Positions 52,262 to 62,043 are shown, numbered from the stretch's first letter. The stretch: 64,000 nucleotides of DNA from Bacillus sp. THAF10 (GCF_009363695.1 NZ_CP045403.1:1096001-1160000), one strand, 5' to 3'. Notes: generated from the sequence alone by a model not told the origin. Translations and numbers: made by a program.

Positions 52262-55200
52262 ATGAAAATAAAAGGCATACACATTTACGGCTTCGGAAAG
52301 CTAGAGAACCTAATGATCGATGATTTGTCATCAGGCTTGCATGTTATTATGGGAGAAAACGAGGCAGGAAAATCTACGATAATGGCTTTTATTCATGCGA
52401 TTTTATTTGGATTTCCTGCTAAAAATCAGCTAGATTCTAGATACGAACCGAAAAAGGGAGCTTCCTATGGAGGGAAGCTGATAGTCGAATCGAGAAATGG
52501 GCACTCGTACACTATCGAGAGAGTTGCAGGAAAACAAGCTGGGGATGTAACGGTGATAAATGATTTAGGTCATCCATGCTCATTGGATGAGCTGCTTGAT
52601 GGCATCGACAAAAATATGTTTAAAGCTATTTTTTCCTTCAACATTATGGATGTCCAAAATGTAAAGCTGATAGATTCGGACGAGCTTGGCAGCTTCTTAT
52701 TTTCTTCTGGCATTATTGGAAATGACAAGTTGCATAGGCTCTCTCAAGAGCTTACAAAAGAGCAGGAGGAGCTTTTTAAGCCCGGGGGAAGAAAGCCGGT
52801 AATGAATAAACTTCTTGCTGATTTGAAAGAGGAGCAGAGAATTGTTTGGCAGTGGGAAGAAAAATTAGCTTGCTATGAAAAGCTTCAAGTAGAGGCAAAG
52901 CAGCTTGAGAACAGGTTGTCTGAGACCAAAGAAAGGAAGCTTGAAGCAGAAAAAAGTGTAAAACTAATCGACACCTTGCTTTCCATCCAGCCAATTCATG
53001 ATAAAAAGGAAAGAGTAAAAATAGAGCTAGAACGGATGGAGGGTTTCAATAATTTTCCTAGAGATCCTATCGCACGTCTGGAAAAATGGCAGACAGAGAA
53101 GAATTTTTACCTGACGAAATTTGAAAAGATAAAAAGTGATATGGTAGATTGTGAGCAAATGCTGAAAAATCTATCAGTAGATGACCTTCTTTTAGCAAAA
53201 GCGGGTCTAATGGAAGAGCTTGTTGCAGAGCGACCTCGCTATGATCAGATGAAAGAAAGATTGGCCGTACTAGAAACTGAAAGAGAAGGCTTGGAAAAAC
53301 AAATAGCACTTATAAAGCAGGAGTTAAACTGGCAGCAGCTAGACTCAGATAGCATTCAGTCTTTTGATAGTAGTATTCCATCAAAAGCAGAAATGAAGGA
53401 ATTGTATGCAAAAAATCAAGCGCTGAGCAATCAAAAGAAGCGATTAGATGATGAATTTAAAGTCTTGAAGGATGAACTAGAAAAACAAGAGGTGCGTGTA
53501 AATACCCTCGAAGAAGAATTATTGCCAACCGATGAGATTCAGAGAATGGAGAGTTTAGTATCGAAACAAAACCTTGATAGTGTCAGTCAAGATGTGAAAC
53601 TAACCGATCAACTAATCTCTCAGCTTGAAAAACAGATGGAATACCAGGAACAAGAGAATGTATCTAAGCAGGGAAGAGCTAAGATTATTGCACTATCCGC
53701 AATAGTTATTGGAATAGCTTGCTCAAGCTATTTCTTCATTCAAAACAATATATTCATCGCAGTTGTGATGCTTGTTTTTGCGCTTGTTTTTACTGCTTTG
53801 AACATAAAACCTTCTACAGCAAACACGAGTTTGAAAAGGATGAAGGATGAATACCAAGATCTAAAAACGAAACGGGATAGATTAAAGGAAAAGCTATATG
53901 CTTCTGATGTGTCGGCAACAGTTGAGGAGTATAAAGCAAGGCTATCCAAACAAAAAAGCGTCATAGAGCTTCTGCAAAAAGAGAGGTTGCTTCTTACCCA
54001 GTGTGAGCGGGCATATAATAGAAACATTGAACAGTTTGAGGAATGGGAAAAGGAAAGCTTTCATATAGAGGAAAGATGGGAAAGATGGGCAAAAGTCAGG
54101 AGCTTGGAACATATTTCTCTTTCTTTTATTGAAGAAGCATTTGAAAAGGCGGTATTGTTAAGACAATCTATTTCCAACCTGGAAGCCTTAAAAAGTAAAA
54201 TTAATCACCTTCAGCAAGCATGTCAAGAATTTCAAACGAAGGTATCCCAGCTAGTAGCGGGTGTGGATGAATTAGAGCATGGAATTACAATTGAAGACGC
54301 CTTACCTTTAATGCGTTCAAAATTGAACAAAGAAATGGAAAAAAGGCAACAAAGCCAGAAAATAAAACAAGAACTAGAAGCGCTAGAAAACGAAAGCAGG
54401 GAACTTTCTGTTCAATATAGTGGGGCAGACAAGCAAATACAGCTATTATTCGAGCAAGCACAGGTTGAGGATGAAGAGCAGTACCGATTAAAAAGTGAGC
54501 AATACGTAGTGAGCTTAGAACTTGAAAAGGAATATACGCTACTAAGCAGTCAACTTGAGCACCTGTTAAAGCTTTATCAGGTATCTTACACAGAGCATAA
54601 GCCACTAGAGGTTTGGAAAGCAGAGAAGGTAGAGCAAGAAAAGCTACTGAGAGACTTAAAACAGCAGGAACAGGAATTAATTGAAAACAGAACAGCTGTG
54701 AAGGAAACCATCCGTCAGTTAGAGGAAGAGGGAAGCTATTCTGATGCTGTTCAGCAGGTTGAATTGTCAAAAGGGAAGCTACAGCAGTATGCGAGAAAAT
54801 GGGCAGTCTATGCAACAGCACAGCAAATGCTTTTGAGGACAATAGAATTTTACCGAGATGTGAAGCTTCCAAAGGTTTTAGAGCAAGCCACCAAGCATTT
54901 TCAGTATCTAACAGGGGGGAAGTATACCCGGATAATAGATAATGAGGAACATAGAAAGCTGTATGTTCAACATCAAGATGGAACAGTTTTTGCTCCCAAA
55001 GAATTGAGTCAAGCAACGATAGAACAGCTCTTTATTTCCATTCGACTTGCCGTGGCTTCGGTTTGGGGAGAGCAACAGTTTCCTTTTATTATAGATGATA
55101 GCTTTGTAAACTTTGATGAGCTTAGAACAGAACAGGCCATTTCCCTATTAGAAAAATTAGCAGATAATGGAGAGCAAATTATGTTTTTCACCTGTCATAG

Positions 55201-55291
55201 CCATATAAAAAATCTTTTTGCTATCAAGTCAAGTGCGATGATTCATACAATTGATGAAAGCGAAAAGGGGAAAGTTACATTATGGAGCTGA
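52262..55291 (+). CDS. yhaN: YhaN, SbcC/Rad50-like ATPase with a mid-protein hydrophobic hairpin
   Basis: 1009 residues. The N-terminal ATPase half has GIHIYGFGKL and MGENEAGKSTIM (Walker A, ~35), long coiled coils fill ~190-450 and ~540-870, and the C-terminal half has Walker B FIIDDSFVNFD (~945) plus the FFTCHSHIKN switch. Where Rad50/SbcC have the zinc hook C-x-x-C, this protein has two adjacent hydrophobic segments (~470-515, IIALSAIVIGIACSSYFF and FIAVVMLVFALVFTAL). The tip may thus sit in the membrane. ATG 52262 after AAGGGGTG; the TTG 52238 is rejected. Pair of yhaO. Confidence 0.92.
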   Translation: MKIKGIHIYGFGKLENLMIDDLSSGLHVIMGENEAGKSTIMAFIHAILFGFPAKNQLDSRYEPKKGASYGGKLIVESRNGHSYTIERVAGKQAGDVTVINDLGHPCSLDELLDGIDKNMFKAIFSFNIMDVQNVKLIDSDELGSFLFSSGIIGNDKLHRLSQELTKEQEELFKPGGRKPVMNKLLADLKEEQRIVWQWEEKLACYEKLQVEAKQLENRLSETKERKLEAEKSVKLIDTLLSIQPIHDKKERVKIELERMEGFNNFPRDPIARLEKWQTEKNFYLTKFEKIKSDMVDCEQMLKNLSVDDLLLAKAGLMEELVAERPRYDQMKERLAVLETEREGLEKQIALIKQELNWQQLDSDSIQSFDSSIPSKAEMKELYAKNQALSNQKKRLDDEFKVLKDELEKQEVRVNTLEEELLPTDEIQRMESLVSKQNLDSVSQDVKLTDQLISQLEKQMEYQEQENVSKQGRAKIIALSAIVIGIACSSYFFIQNNIFIAVVMLVFALVFTALNIKPSTANTSLKRMKDEYQDLKTKRDRLKEKLYASDVSATVEEYKARLSKQKSVIELLQKERLLLTQCERAYNRNIEQFEEWEKESFHIEERWERWAKVRSLEHISLSFIEEAFEKAVLLRQSISNLEALKSKINHLQQACQEFQTKVSQLVAGVDELEHGITIEDALPLMRSKLNKEMEKRQQSQKIKQELEALENESRELSVQYSGADKQIQLLFEQAQVEDEEQYRLKSEQYVVSLELEKEYTLLSSQLEHLLKLYQVSYTEHKPLEVWKAEKVEQEKLLRDLKQQEQELIENRTAVKETIRQLEEEGSYSDAVQQVELSKGKLQQYARKWAVYATAQQMLLRTIEFYRDVKLPKVLEQATKHFQYLTGGKYTRIIDNEEHRKLYVQHQDGTVFAPKELSQATIEQLFISIRLAVASVWGEQQFPFIIDDSFVNFDELRTEQAISLLEKLADNGEQIMFFTCHSHIKNLFAIKSSAMIHTIDESEKGKVTLWS

Positions 55292-55373
55292 AGTGAACAT
55301 TGTCTATTTTCAGTGGAGAATGCTATCCTTAGAAATGGACACATTGAAGAAAGAATGATGAGAGGTAACCTTA

Positions 55374-56609
55374 ATGAATGGAAGTGTGATTGGACAGAAG
55401 AAAGTTCCGTTAATAATTCTTAGCATTAATCTTTTCATCGTTATGATTGGGATAGGTTTGGTCATTCCGATTTTACCTTTTTATATGGAAGCATTCGGTG
55501 CCGATGCAAAAACGTTAGGATTACTTGTAGCAGTCTTTTCCTTTATGCAATTTTTATTTGCGCCTTTGTGGGGAAGACTCTCTGATAAAATTGGAAGAAA
55601 ACCATTAATCACCATTGGGCTTTTTGGTTTTGCTCTTGCTGAATTTATTTTTGCATATGCCAATGGTATCACGATGTTATTTATCTCGAGAATCCTTGCA
55701 GGTACATTTGGCTCTGCCCTCATGCCAACAGCAATGGCGTACGTTTCAGACGTTACTTCCTCAGAAAAAAGAGGACAAGGAATGGGAATGATGGGGGCAG
55801 CTATGGGGCTTGGTATTGTTGTGGGACCTGGGATTGGTGGATGGCTTGCAGAGTTTAGTTTGTCATTGCCCTTCTTAGTCGCAGGCATTGCAGCCACAAT
55901 TGCTGGATTCATCTCCATAGCAGTCTTACCAGAGTCGTACCCGAAAGAGAAACGAGAGGAAGATGGGAAACTACTGGCAGGGCAGAAATTTGAAAATCAA
56001 TTTGTGGTGATGTTTAAAGCAATAAAAAGTCCGATTGGTTTTTTGCTATTGCTTGTCTTTATTATGAGCTTTGGCCTAGCCAACTTTCAGTCCATTTTTA
56101 GCTATTATACAATGACCAGATTTGACTATAATCCTAGTGAAATAGGATTAATTATTTTGGTTGTAGGTCTAGTAGGAACCATTGTTCAGGGCGGAGTGGT
56201 AGGCAGGCTGACGAGAAAATTTGGTGAAGAACGTGTCGTAACAGGCGCTTTGTTGCTAAGTGCTATCGGTTTTGTATCGATGACCTTTGCCATTGGATTG
56301 ACTACCGTTATGATAACAACCTGTATCTTTTTTACAGGCGTTTCTTTGTTAAGGCCTGCACTAAATGCTTTTATTTCAAAGCTTGCAGGTGCCAAGCAAG
56401 GTTTGGTGATGGGACTAAATAATTCATTTTTAAGCTTAGGGAATGTGGCAGGACCTATTTTAGCAGGACTATTGTTTGAAATAAACATTCATATTCCTTA
56501 CCTATTTGGAGCAGCAATTATGCTGTTTGGTTTAATATTTACAAAACTTTGGCTCGCAAAAAAGCAAGGAAATCGAGTGTACGACAATTTGAATAGGGGG
56601 CAGGAATGA
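55374..56609 (+). CDS. MFS drug efflux protein, DHA1 (Bmr/NorA/TetA-like)
   Basis: 411 residues, twelve spans. Motif D-like [17 protein letters not shown] in helix 1, motif [13 protein letters not shown] in loop 2-3, and motif [15 protein letters not shown] in helix 5, the antiporter signature of drug exporters. The second half repeats motif A as [11 protein letters not shown]. It lies between yhaN and yhaM, where I remember no such gene in B. subtilis. GAGAGGTAACC precedes ATG. Overlaps yhaM by 4 bp, so it may share its transcript. Confidence 0.9.
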   Translation: MNGSVIGQKKVPLIILSINLFIVMIGIGLVIPILPFYMEAFGADAKTLGLLVAVFSFMQFLFAPLWGRLSDKIGRKPLITIGLFGFALAEFIFAYANGITMLFISRILAGTFGSALMPTAMAYVSDVTSSEKRGQGMGMMGAAMGLGIVVGPGIGGWLAEFSLSLPFLVAGIAATIAGFISIAVLPESYPKEKREEDGKLLAGQKFENQFVVMFKAIKSPIGFLLLLVFIMSFGLANFQSIFSYYTMTRFDYNPSEIGLIILVVGLVGTIVQGGVVGRLTRKFGEERVVTGALLLSAIGFVSMTFAIGLTTVMITTCIFFTGVSLLRPALNAFISKLAGAKQGLVMGLNNSFLSLGNVAGPILAGLLFEINIHIPYLFGAAIMLFGLIFTKLWLAKKQGNRVYDNLNRGQE

Positions 56610-57553
56610 TGAATAAAGGAATACTCCACTTTGAAGTGGGAGAGCAAGTGGATGTGCATTTACTTATTAAAACAGCAACAAAGGGGATTGCCAGCAATGG
56701 AAAACCTTTTTTAACGCTCATTTTCCAAGATAAGAGTGGAGAGATAGAAGCAAAGCTATGGGATGCCTCTCCTGATGATGAGGGTTTGTATACTCCTCAA
56801 AGCATTGTGAGAGTTTATGGGGATATTCATCATTATCGCGGACGAAATCAGCTGAAAATAAGAAAAATCAAGCCGAAAGAAGACCATGAGCAAGTGAGTA
56901 TTTCAGATTTGCTTGAAACCGCTCCGATGGATCAGGTAAGCATGATGGATAAAATTACACAAGCAATTTTCGAAATGAAGAACCCTAACATACAAAGAAT
57001 TACAAGGCATCTGTTAAAGAAGCATCAGCAGGATTTCTTAGAGTATCCTGCTGCAACAAAAAATCATCACGAGTTTGTATCTGGGCTTGCTTTTCATGTT
57101 GTCTCGATGCTGGATTTAGCCAAGGCGATTTCCACTTTGTATCCTTCTCTTGATAAAGACCTTCTGTATGCAGGCGTCATTCTTCATGATTTAGGGAAGG
57201 TAACCGAACTATCAGGTCCTCTATCAACTAGTTATACCGTAGAAGGAAATTTGATTGGACATATTTCGATTATGGTCAATGAAATTGGAAAAGCAGCAGA
57301 GGAACTTGGAATAGAGGGCGAAGAAGTAATGGTGCTTCAGCATATGGTGCTTAGCCATCATGGAAAGCTAGAATGGGGAAGTCCTAAGCTTCCACTCATC
57401 AAGGAAGCAGAAATTCTCCATTACATTGATAATATTGATGCCAAAATGAACATGCTAGATCGCGCACTAGAGCGCGTGAAACCAGGAGAATATACAGAAA
57501 GAATCTTTGCGATGGATAATCGTAATTTCTATAAACCTACATTTCACAAATAA
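56606..57553 (+). CDS. yhaM: 3'-5' exoribonuclease YhaM
   Basis: 315 residues: an OB-fold RNA/DNA-binding domain (~15-100, [19 protein letters not shown]) followed by an HD phosphohydrolase-fold nuclease domain with [26 protein letters not shown] (the H-D pair) and [18 protein letters not shown]. YhaM trims RNA 3' ends in Gram-positives. ATG 56606 or 56609 behind GGGGGCAGGA, overlapping the MFS stop. Same place as in B. subtilis. Confidence 0.95.
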   Translation: MMNKGILHFEVGEQVDVHLLIKTATKGIASNGKPFLTLIFQDKSGEIEAKLWDASPDDEGLYTPQSIVRVYGDIHHYRGRNQLKIRKIKPKEDHEQVSISDLLETAPMDQVSMMDKITQAIFEMKNPNIQRITRHLLKKHQQDFLEYPAATKNHHEFVSGLAFHVVSMLDLAKAISTLYPSLDKDLLYAGVILHDLGKVTELSGPLSTSYTVEGNLIGHISIMVNEIGKAAEELGIEGEEVMVLQHMVLSHHGKLEWGSPKLPLIKEAEILHYIDNIDAKMNMLDRALERVKPGEYTERIFAMDNRNFYKPTFHK

Positions 57554-57666
57554 CATATAAATAGTACTAGCCCTTCTTACTCTATCATATGTATAAACTA
57601 GCATCACATGTGAAGGCTGTTTTCGCAAGCTTTGTGAGCCGATATGAAAGAGAGGAGGGGCTTTTT

Positions 57667-57843
57667 ATGCCATGGTGGATGCTTTTAGTTGTGATAGGTA
57701 TTTGTTTTAGTGCCTATATGACATTACGTTCGGCAAAAGAAGAAAAAGAGGTAGAGACCGCAATTATAGAAAAAGAAGGACAAGTCTATATGGACAGAAT
57801 TCAGGAAGAGCGGGACAAAAAACAACAAATATTGCAGTCATAA
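57667..57843 (+). CDS. yhaL: Sporulation protein YhaL
   Basis: 58 residues: PWWMLLVVIGICFSAYM, a single N-terminal membrane span, then a charged helix (AKEEKEVETAIIEKEGQVYM) ending in DRIQEERDKKQQ. It fits B. subtilis YhaL, a small sporulation membrane protein, in sequence pattern and place between yhaM and prsA. ATG 57667 follows GAGGAGGGG. The in-frame ATG at 57589 lacks a site and would add 26 residues covering a fragment that resembles the left end of repeat A. Confidence 0.88.
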   Translation: MPWWMLLVVIGICFSAYMTLRSAKEEKEVETAIIEKEGQVYMDRIQEERDKKQQILQS

Positions 57844-57877
57844 AAAAAGAAGCGGGAATGTCATCCCGCTTCTTCTG
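57843..57877. terminator. Terminator between yhaL and prsA
   Basis: AGAAGCGGGA-ATGTCA-TCCCGCTTCT. It has a T7 run only on the minus-strand reading, so it serves mainly prsA. Confidence 0.85.
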
Positions 57878-57885
57878 TCGTATTG

Positions 57886-58767
57886 TTATTGATTTTCTTG
57901 TTCTGCTTCCTCTTTCTCTTCAAAGGTGTTCTTAAGGGAGGAATCTTTCACTTCGACATTGGCTTTATCAAGGATTTTCTTTACAGCTGCATCAACAGAT
58001 TCTTGCTGTAATTTTGAATTCATCAATTCTTCTTCTACTTCTCCTCGAATGTCCTCAAGTGGTTCTTTTTCTTTTTTGTCTGTTACTTTAATAATATGGA
58101 AACCATGTGTGCTTTGAACAGGCTCACTGATTTCATTAACTTCAAGGCTATAAGCAGCTTCTTCGAATTCCGGAACCATCATTCCTGCGCCAAACCAGTC
58201 AAGATCTCCACCGTTTTGAGCAGAACCTGGGTCTGTTGAATACTCTTTCGCAAGCTCTGCGAAATCGGCACCTTCATCTAGCTTTTGCTTCACTTCTTTT
58301 GCAGTTGCTTCATCTTCCACAAGAATATGACTAGCTTTGATTTCAGGTTTCATTTGGTCGTAATACTCTTGAACTTCCTCGTCCGTAAGCTCTATGTCTT
58401 CTTTTGCCGCTTTTTCTTGGAGCATAGAGATTCGTAATGTTTGTGTCAGCTGTTCCTCATTTTTGAAGCCACTCTGCATGAGGGCCATTTCAAATTGAGG
58501 TCCTAACTGTTGCTTTAATTCCTCTACACGCTCCGAAACTTCCTCATCCGTTACTTCAAACTTTTCACTTAATACTTTTTCATAGACAAGCTCACGTAGC
58601 ACTTCTTCCCCTAATCGGTCCTTCATTGCTTCATACAGTTCACCCTGTGTGATATTTCCTGCAGATGTTTCAACAATAACCTCAGAATTGTCACTCTTGT
58701 CATTGTTACAAGCAGAAAGAGCAAGGATAGAGGCAGCTGCAGTCGCAGCAATCATCCATTTTTTCAT
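57886..58767 (-). CDS. prsA: Foldase lipoprotein PrsA
   Basis: 293 residues. Signal peptide with lipobox LSAC (Cys at 20), N-terminal helical chaperone part, then a parvulin PPIase domain (~135-225: IKASHILVEDEATAKEV, FAELAKEYSTDPGSAQNGGDL, FGAGMMVPEFEEAAY, STHGFHIIKV) and an acidic tail. It folds secreted proteins outside the membrane and is essential in B. subtilis. ATG 58767 follows GGGAG; the frame to 58797 lacks a site. hpr, a regulator of exoproteases, lies nearby. Confidence 0.95.
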   Translation of the reverse strand: MKKWMIAATAAASILALSACNNDKSDNSEVIVETSAGNITQGELYEAMKDRLGEEVLRELVYEKVLSEKFEVTDEEVSERVEELKQQLGPQFEMALMQSGFKNEEQLTQTLRISMLQEKAAKEDIELTDEEVQEYYDQMKPEIKASHILVEDEATAKEVKQKLDEGADFAELAKEYSTDPGSAQNGGDLDWFGAGMMVPEFEEAAYSLEVNEISEPVQSTHGFHIIKVTDKKEKEPLEDIRGEVEEELMNSKLQQESVDAAVKKILDKANVEVKDSSLKNTFEEKEEAEQENQ

Positions 58768-58901
58768 TCTAGTCAACTCCCATATGTAGTAAGGCATTCC
58801 AATTCATACTATAGCATAATTTTCTAAGATTATGAAATGTATTACTAATTCGTTTTTACATGAATATATCATTCATATGTAAAAACTGGGCGTTTACCTA
58901 T

Positions 58902-58929
58902 ACCAATTTTTTCATTAATACATATGATA
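58902..58929 (+). promoter_or_regulatory. Sigma-K-like promoter of the YjcZ-like genes
   Basis: ACC (58902-58904), 16 nt, CATATGATA, matching the sigma-K form (mAC, 16-17 nt, CATAnnnTA). It is 144 bp before the first peptide. The rest of the ~300-bp region 58768-59072 shows no other structure apart from AT-rich sequence. Confidence 0.5.
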
Positions 58930-59072
58930 ATACGAATCATGAAATACACCAACACCAACCATGTTTCCCAGGATTTCATGTAAAAAACCTAAGAGGCAGG
59001 ATAAATGCCTATGCCCCCTTAGAAAAAGTTGCATAAGATAACGTAACAACTCATAAAGGAGGTGTTACTAAG

Positions 59073-59156
59073 ATGGGTAATGCGTATGCAGGTGGGTTCG
59101 CGTTAATCGTAGTATTGTTTATCTTGTTGGTAATCGTAGGTGCAGCTTGGTTGTAG
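59073..59156 (+). CDS. YjcZ-family sporulation peptide 1 (27 residues)
   Basis: ATG 59073 after AAAGGAGGTGTTACTAAG. It starts MGNAYAGGFALIV, continues as one membrane span (VLFILLVIVGAAWL) and stops. The Gly-Gly-Phe plus single span is the YjcZ-type tiny spore membrane protein pattern. It is one of a tandem pair with the next gene. Confidence 0.85.
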   Translation: MGNAYAGGFALIVVLFILLVIVGAAWL

Positions 59157-59190
59157 TTAATACATTCCTAAATAAAAGGAGGAAACACAC

Positions 59191-59277
59191 ATGTCAGGAG
59201 GATATTCCGGCGGATTTGCGTTAATCGTAGTACTATTTATCTTGTTAGTAATCGTAGGTGCAGCTTGGTTATACTAA
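59191..59277 (+). CDS. YjcZ-family sporulation peptide 2 (28 residues)
   Basis: ATG 59191 after AAAAGGAGGAAACACAC. MSGGYSGGFALIV then the same VLFILLVIVGAAWL span and a final Tyr. From residue 8 onward it equals peptide 1 at the protein level, with a few synonymous changes in DNA, so the two arose by a recent tandem duplication. Terminator follows. Confidence 0.87.
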   Translation: MSGGYSGGFALIVVLFILLVIVGAAWLY

Positions 59278-59333
59278 GCTAGCATAAATGGAGAATAGGC
59301 TCCTTGTCCTGTTGGACAAAAACCCTAATATGA

Positions 59334-59368
59334 AAAAACACCTTTCATTTAAAATGAAAGGTGTTTTC
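59334..59368. terminator. Terminator after the YjcZ-like pair
   Basis: AACACCTTTCATTT-AA-AAATGAAAGGTGTTTTCC: perfect 14-bp stem, A-rich on the left and T-rich on the right. Confidence 0.9.
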
Positions 59369-59391
59369 CTATTCGTGGCTTCAGGCTATAG

Positions 59392-59583
59392 CTATTTGGA
59401 GCTAAGTAATATATCTACATAAGAAGAAATTAATAGAATGGTAATGAGGACATTAATGGTTCGGAAAACTTTCGGCTGACGCTCCTCCGGAATTTCTTTC
59501 TGAACGCATAACGCATTCGTTAATTTATTTATGTAGAAGAGTATAACTACAGCAACTAGTACGAATAAAGATGCGATAGCCAT
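59392..59583 (-). CDS. Small membrane protein, unknown
   Basis: 63 residues with two hydrophobic segments (~3-18 and ~43-58) around a polar loop that contains ALCVQKEIPEERQPK. ATG 59583 follows AAAGGAGGGATTTT. A longer frame to 59613 runs into that ribosome site and is rejected. No family recognised. It lies between the YjcZ-like pair and yhaJ. Confidence 0.65.
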   Translation of the reverse strand: MAIASLFVLVAVVILFYINKLTNALCVQKEIPEERQPKVFRTINVLITILLISSYVDILLSSK

Positions 59584-59703
59584 AAAATCCCTCCTTTGGC
59601 GGTATTCCACCAATGTTTTCGGATGAAAGTTCTTATGTTTTCTACCTTACCAAACATTAAAGAAAAAAGATACTCTCATCCCAGAAAGTTTTCAAAAAAT
59701 GGA

Positions 59704-59732
59704 TAAAAAAAGCATCCTCTTTTAGGATGCTA
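59704..59732 (-). terminator. Terminator of the yhaJ-like gene
   Basis: Minus strand: AGCATCCT-AAAAG-AGGATGCT followed by T6. It overlaps the last codons of the gene. Confidence 0.8.
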
Positions 59733-60276
59733 TCTCATTATCTTTTACTATTAAAATATCGTAGCCATGATCTAATTCCTCGATCTGGCATTTGCTTGGT
59801 GCACGTTGAATCAATTTTACATAAATAAAATCAGGAATGCATAATCCAATGTTCACTGCAGTTAGAATGGAGAAATAATGGTAATAGCTTGGAAAAATAT
59901 GCGAAAGTAATACAAACGAAGTTGTTAGGATGGCAAAAGGCGCCATAAATACAACATACGATTGCAATTTAGTAAAAGGCTTTTTAGTTTTTATTTTCAT
60001 ATATGGCATAAACCACTTAAATTTCCATTGAAATGCTACTTGATTCAAGGTTGCAATTAGCGGTAGGGCATGACATAGCTTATGGAGGGTGAAAATTGCC
60101 GCAAGAGCTAAGATAAACCATCCAAAATTAGCAGAAGAAACAGTAATGTCATGGTAATACAAGCTAAAAGACAAATAGAATACTATAAACGAAAGTAGTG
60201 TGACAATGAACGAAATAAGGGTAATGCGGTGAAAGCCATACTGACGGGTTAGGTCAATGGATTTCCAGCAATTCAT
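59722..60276 (-). CDS. yhaJ: YhaJ-like membrane protein, DUF3267 type
   Basis: 184 residues, about four hydrophobic spans. MNCWKSIDLTRQYGFHR begins it and QIEELDHGYDILIV ends it, as I remember for YhaJ. DUF3267 members are called putative zincin peptidases from an H-E-x-x-H site, but here the equivalent place reads LHKLCHALP, keeping both His but not Glu. So a metal may bind while normal peptidase catalysis is doubtful. ATG 60276 has no strong ribosome site. Confidence 0.75.
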   Translation of the reverse strand: MNCWKSIDLTRQYGFHRITLISFIVTLLSFIVFYLSFSLYYHDITVSSANFGWFILALAAIFTLHKLCHALPLIATLNQVAFQWKFKWFMPYMKIKTKKPFTKLQSYVVFMAPFAILTTSFVLLSHIFPSYYHYFSILTAVNIGLCIPDFIYVKLIQRAPSKCQIEELDHGYDILIVKDNEIAS

Positions 60277-60455
60277 GGTTGTTTCACCTACCAGTTAGTC
60301 GAATCAAAATTACTAACCTACTGTAAGCTAATTTAGGGTAAAAATCAATAGTAGTTTAGAAATATTTTTCGCCATCCTCCTTATAAATATTGGTAAGCTG
60401 TTTCTTTTGTTGTAAAATAGGGAGTAGAATTTTTGAAAACGAGTGAGGATGAAGC

Positions 60456-60788
60456 ATGTTAGAAGAAAGACTGGCCGCTTTGGAGTTTTATATGGAATTA
60501 GTAACCAAGCAACTTGATCAAGGGAAATTTCCATTAGACTACTTAATTATTCGCAGGAAACTGACAAGAGAGGATGTTCAATTTCTATTCCATACTTGTG
60601 AAGAGTTGAGCAAGGAGATGGAAAAACAAAAAGCGGAAGGATTTGTTACGTTCGCTCCGCTTCTTCAGAAATTTCAACAGGACTTGCATCCAAATTTGGA
60701 TTGGATGGAGACGATTGATGCCCTAATTAAACAAGATAAATATGTTCCACTTATGTCGGCATTCTTAAAGCTTATTAAGAAGAAGTAA
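60456..60788 (+). CDS. yhaI: YhaI (DUF1878)
   Basis: 110 residues, mostly helical and soluble: [41 protein letters not shown], then [16 protein letters not shown]. Length and position match B. subtilis YhaI. Its structure is reported as a helical bundle of unknown role. GTGAGGATGAAGC precedes ATG. Its last 14 bp overlap the 3' end of convergent hpr. Confidence 0.88.
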   Translation: MLEERLAALEFYMELVTKQLDQGKFPLDYLIIRRKLTREDVQFLFHTCEELSKEMEKQKAEGFVTFAPLLQKFQQDLHPNLDWMETIDALIKQDKYVPLMSAFLKLIKKK

Positions 60789-61377
60789 CGCTTTCATTTT
60801 TTTCTGTAAGAAGCTCTTCTTCTTTTTTAGCAAGCTTTCCATCAATTTCTACGAAGTCCTCTTCAATATTGTTAAAGGATCTTTCGAAAATCTGCATAAA
60901 ATCTTCCCCGTAAACGTTTCGAATTACACACATGATATCCAGTAATTCTGGGAATTTCCCATAAAGGTCATGCATAGGCAATGCACCGCTAAATACGGAG
61001 TTTTTACTAGGATCATAGCTTTCCATTAAATCAAGAAGAATTTTTTCCCCTTTTTCTGTCAGTTCGATATACGTGTTTCGTTTGTCATTCTCTTTTTTGG
61101 AAAAACGCAGCAATTCTCTTTCTTCTAGCTTTTTCGAGAAGTTGAATGCGGTCGAAACATGCATAACCCCAAATTTAGCAATTTCAGATATACTAGCCCC
61201 TTTTAAATGATAGGCAATCCACAAAATATGGTGTTCATTAATATTTAAGTCATAAGGCTTAATCCATTGTTGCCAGTCTTTCTCGATTGTCTTCCATAGG
61301 GCTTTACTAAGCTGTGCGACACGCTGGCTAAATAGCATCGCCTCTTTCAATGAATACTGTCCATTTTGGGTATTCAC
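60775..61377 (-). CDS. hpr: MarR-family transition-state regulator Hpr (ScoC)
   Basis: 200 residues. The winged helix-turn-helix (~25-115) is almost unchanged from B. subtilis ScoC as remembered: [54 protein letters not shown]. The C-terminal part has [20 protein letters not shown] and an acidic tail. It represses exoprotease, sporulation and oligopeptide-transport genes during growth. It overlaps convergent yhaI by 14 bp with no terminator between them. Confidence 0.95.
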   Translation of the reverse strand: MNTQNGQYSLKEAMLFSQRVAQLSKALWKTIEKDWQQWIKPYDLNINEHHILWIAYHLKGASISEIAKFGVMHVSTAFNFSKKLEERELLRFSKKENDKRNTYIELTEKGEKILLDLMESYDPSKNSVFSGALPMHDLYGKFPELLDIMCVIRNVYGEDFMQIFERSFNNIEEDFVEIDGKLAKKEEELLTEKNESVTSS

Positions 61378-61471
61378 AAACTCACCTACTTTTTTCTAAT
61401 ATATTACTATCTATTATGACAATAAAATAAAAATTAATAAAGGTCAAAATTTACAAAAAATTAAAATTTTT

Positions 61472-61837
61472 TTATTTTGTTGTATTTTTCTCTATTGATT
61501 TCTCAAGCTTTTCTAACTCTTTCTCTAATGCTGCAATATTTTGCTGGATGGATTCCTGGTGTGGTTTAATGCTGTTTTTCCATAAATCCACAGAAATCTT
61601 TACTTCGTTTGTAAGATCTCCGACGGTTGCTTTTCCTTCTTCCATCGCTTCTGTAAGTTGATTTTTCACGTTTATTGCTTCTTGTTTCACCTCATCGAGT
61701 GCAAGTTGAATGTTTCGTTTAGTGTTTTTAACTTTTAAACGTGCTTCTGCACCAGATGCAGGGGTCGTTAGAAGGGTAGAAACTCCAGCTATTGCTCCAC
61801 CAATAAGTACACCATAGATGAATGATTTCCCATTCAT
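61472..61837 (-). CDS. yhaH: YhaH, YtxH-family protein
   Basis: 121 residues. N-terminal membrane/lipid segment KSFIYGVLIGGAIAGVSTLL, then TTPASGAEARLKVKNTKRN, the YtxH pattern, and a long amphipathic coiled-coil helix to the end (LEKELEKLEKSIEKN). Probably membrane-attached, stress-related by family. ATG 61837 after GAGGTGATTTGC. Same place as yhaH in B. subtilis, between hpr and trpP. Confidence 0.88.
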   Translation of the reverse strand: MNGKSFIYGVLIGGAIAGVSTLLTTPASGAEARLKVKNTKRNIQLALDEVKQEAINVKNQLTEAMEEGKATVGDLTNEVKISVDLWKNSIKPHQESIQQNIAALEKELEKLEKSIEKNTTK

Positions 61838-62043
61838 GCAAATCACCTCATATTAAAAATTATGTGAATATAGTTCAATACCCCAAGATTATTATATAAT
61901 TCAACATTTACGAAAAAAATCCTCTTTTTAATGTTTCCATTCTTTGCATTTTTTATTGATAGGGTTTGCATACAACCATTACATAAGCTTGTATGTTCGT
62001 GCATAGTTATAGGGTAGGAAATGAAAATGGGAGGCGAGAAAAA

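Noticed and set aside
54285..55016. 243-residue minus-strand frame inside yhaN
   Set aside because: Opposite frame of a clear ATPase gene; no start site, no family.
57608..57632. Left-end fragment of repeat A before yhaL
   Set aside because: GAAGGCTGTTTTCGCAAGC resembles the left end, but it is too short to call a separate copy; mentioned only with the family.
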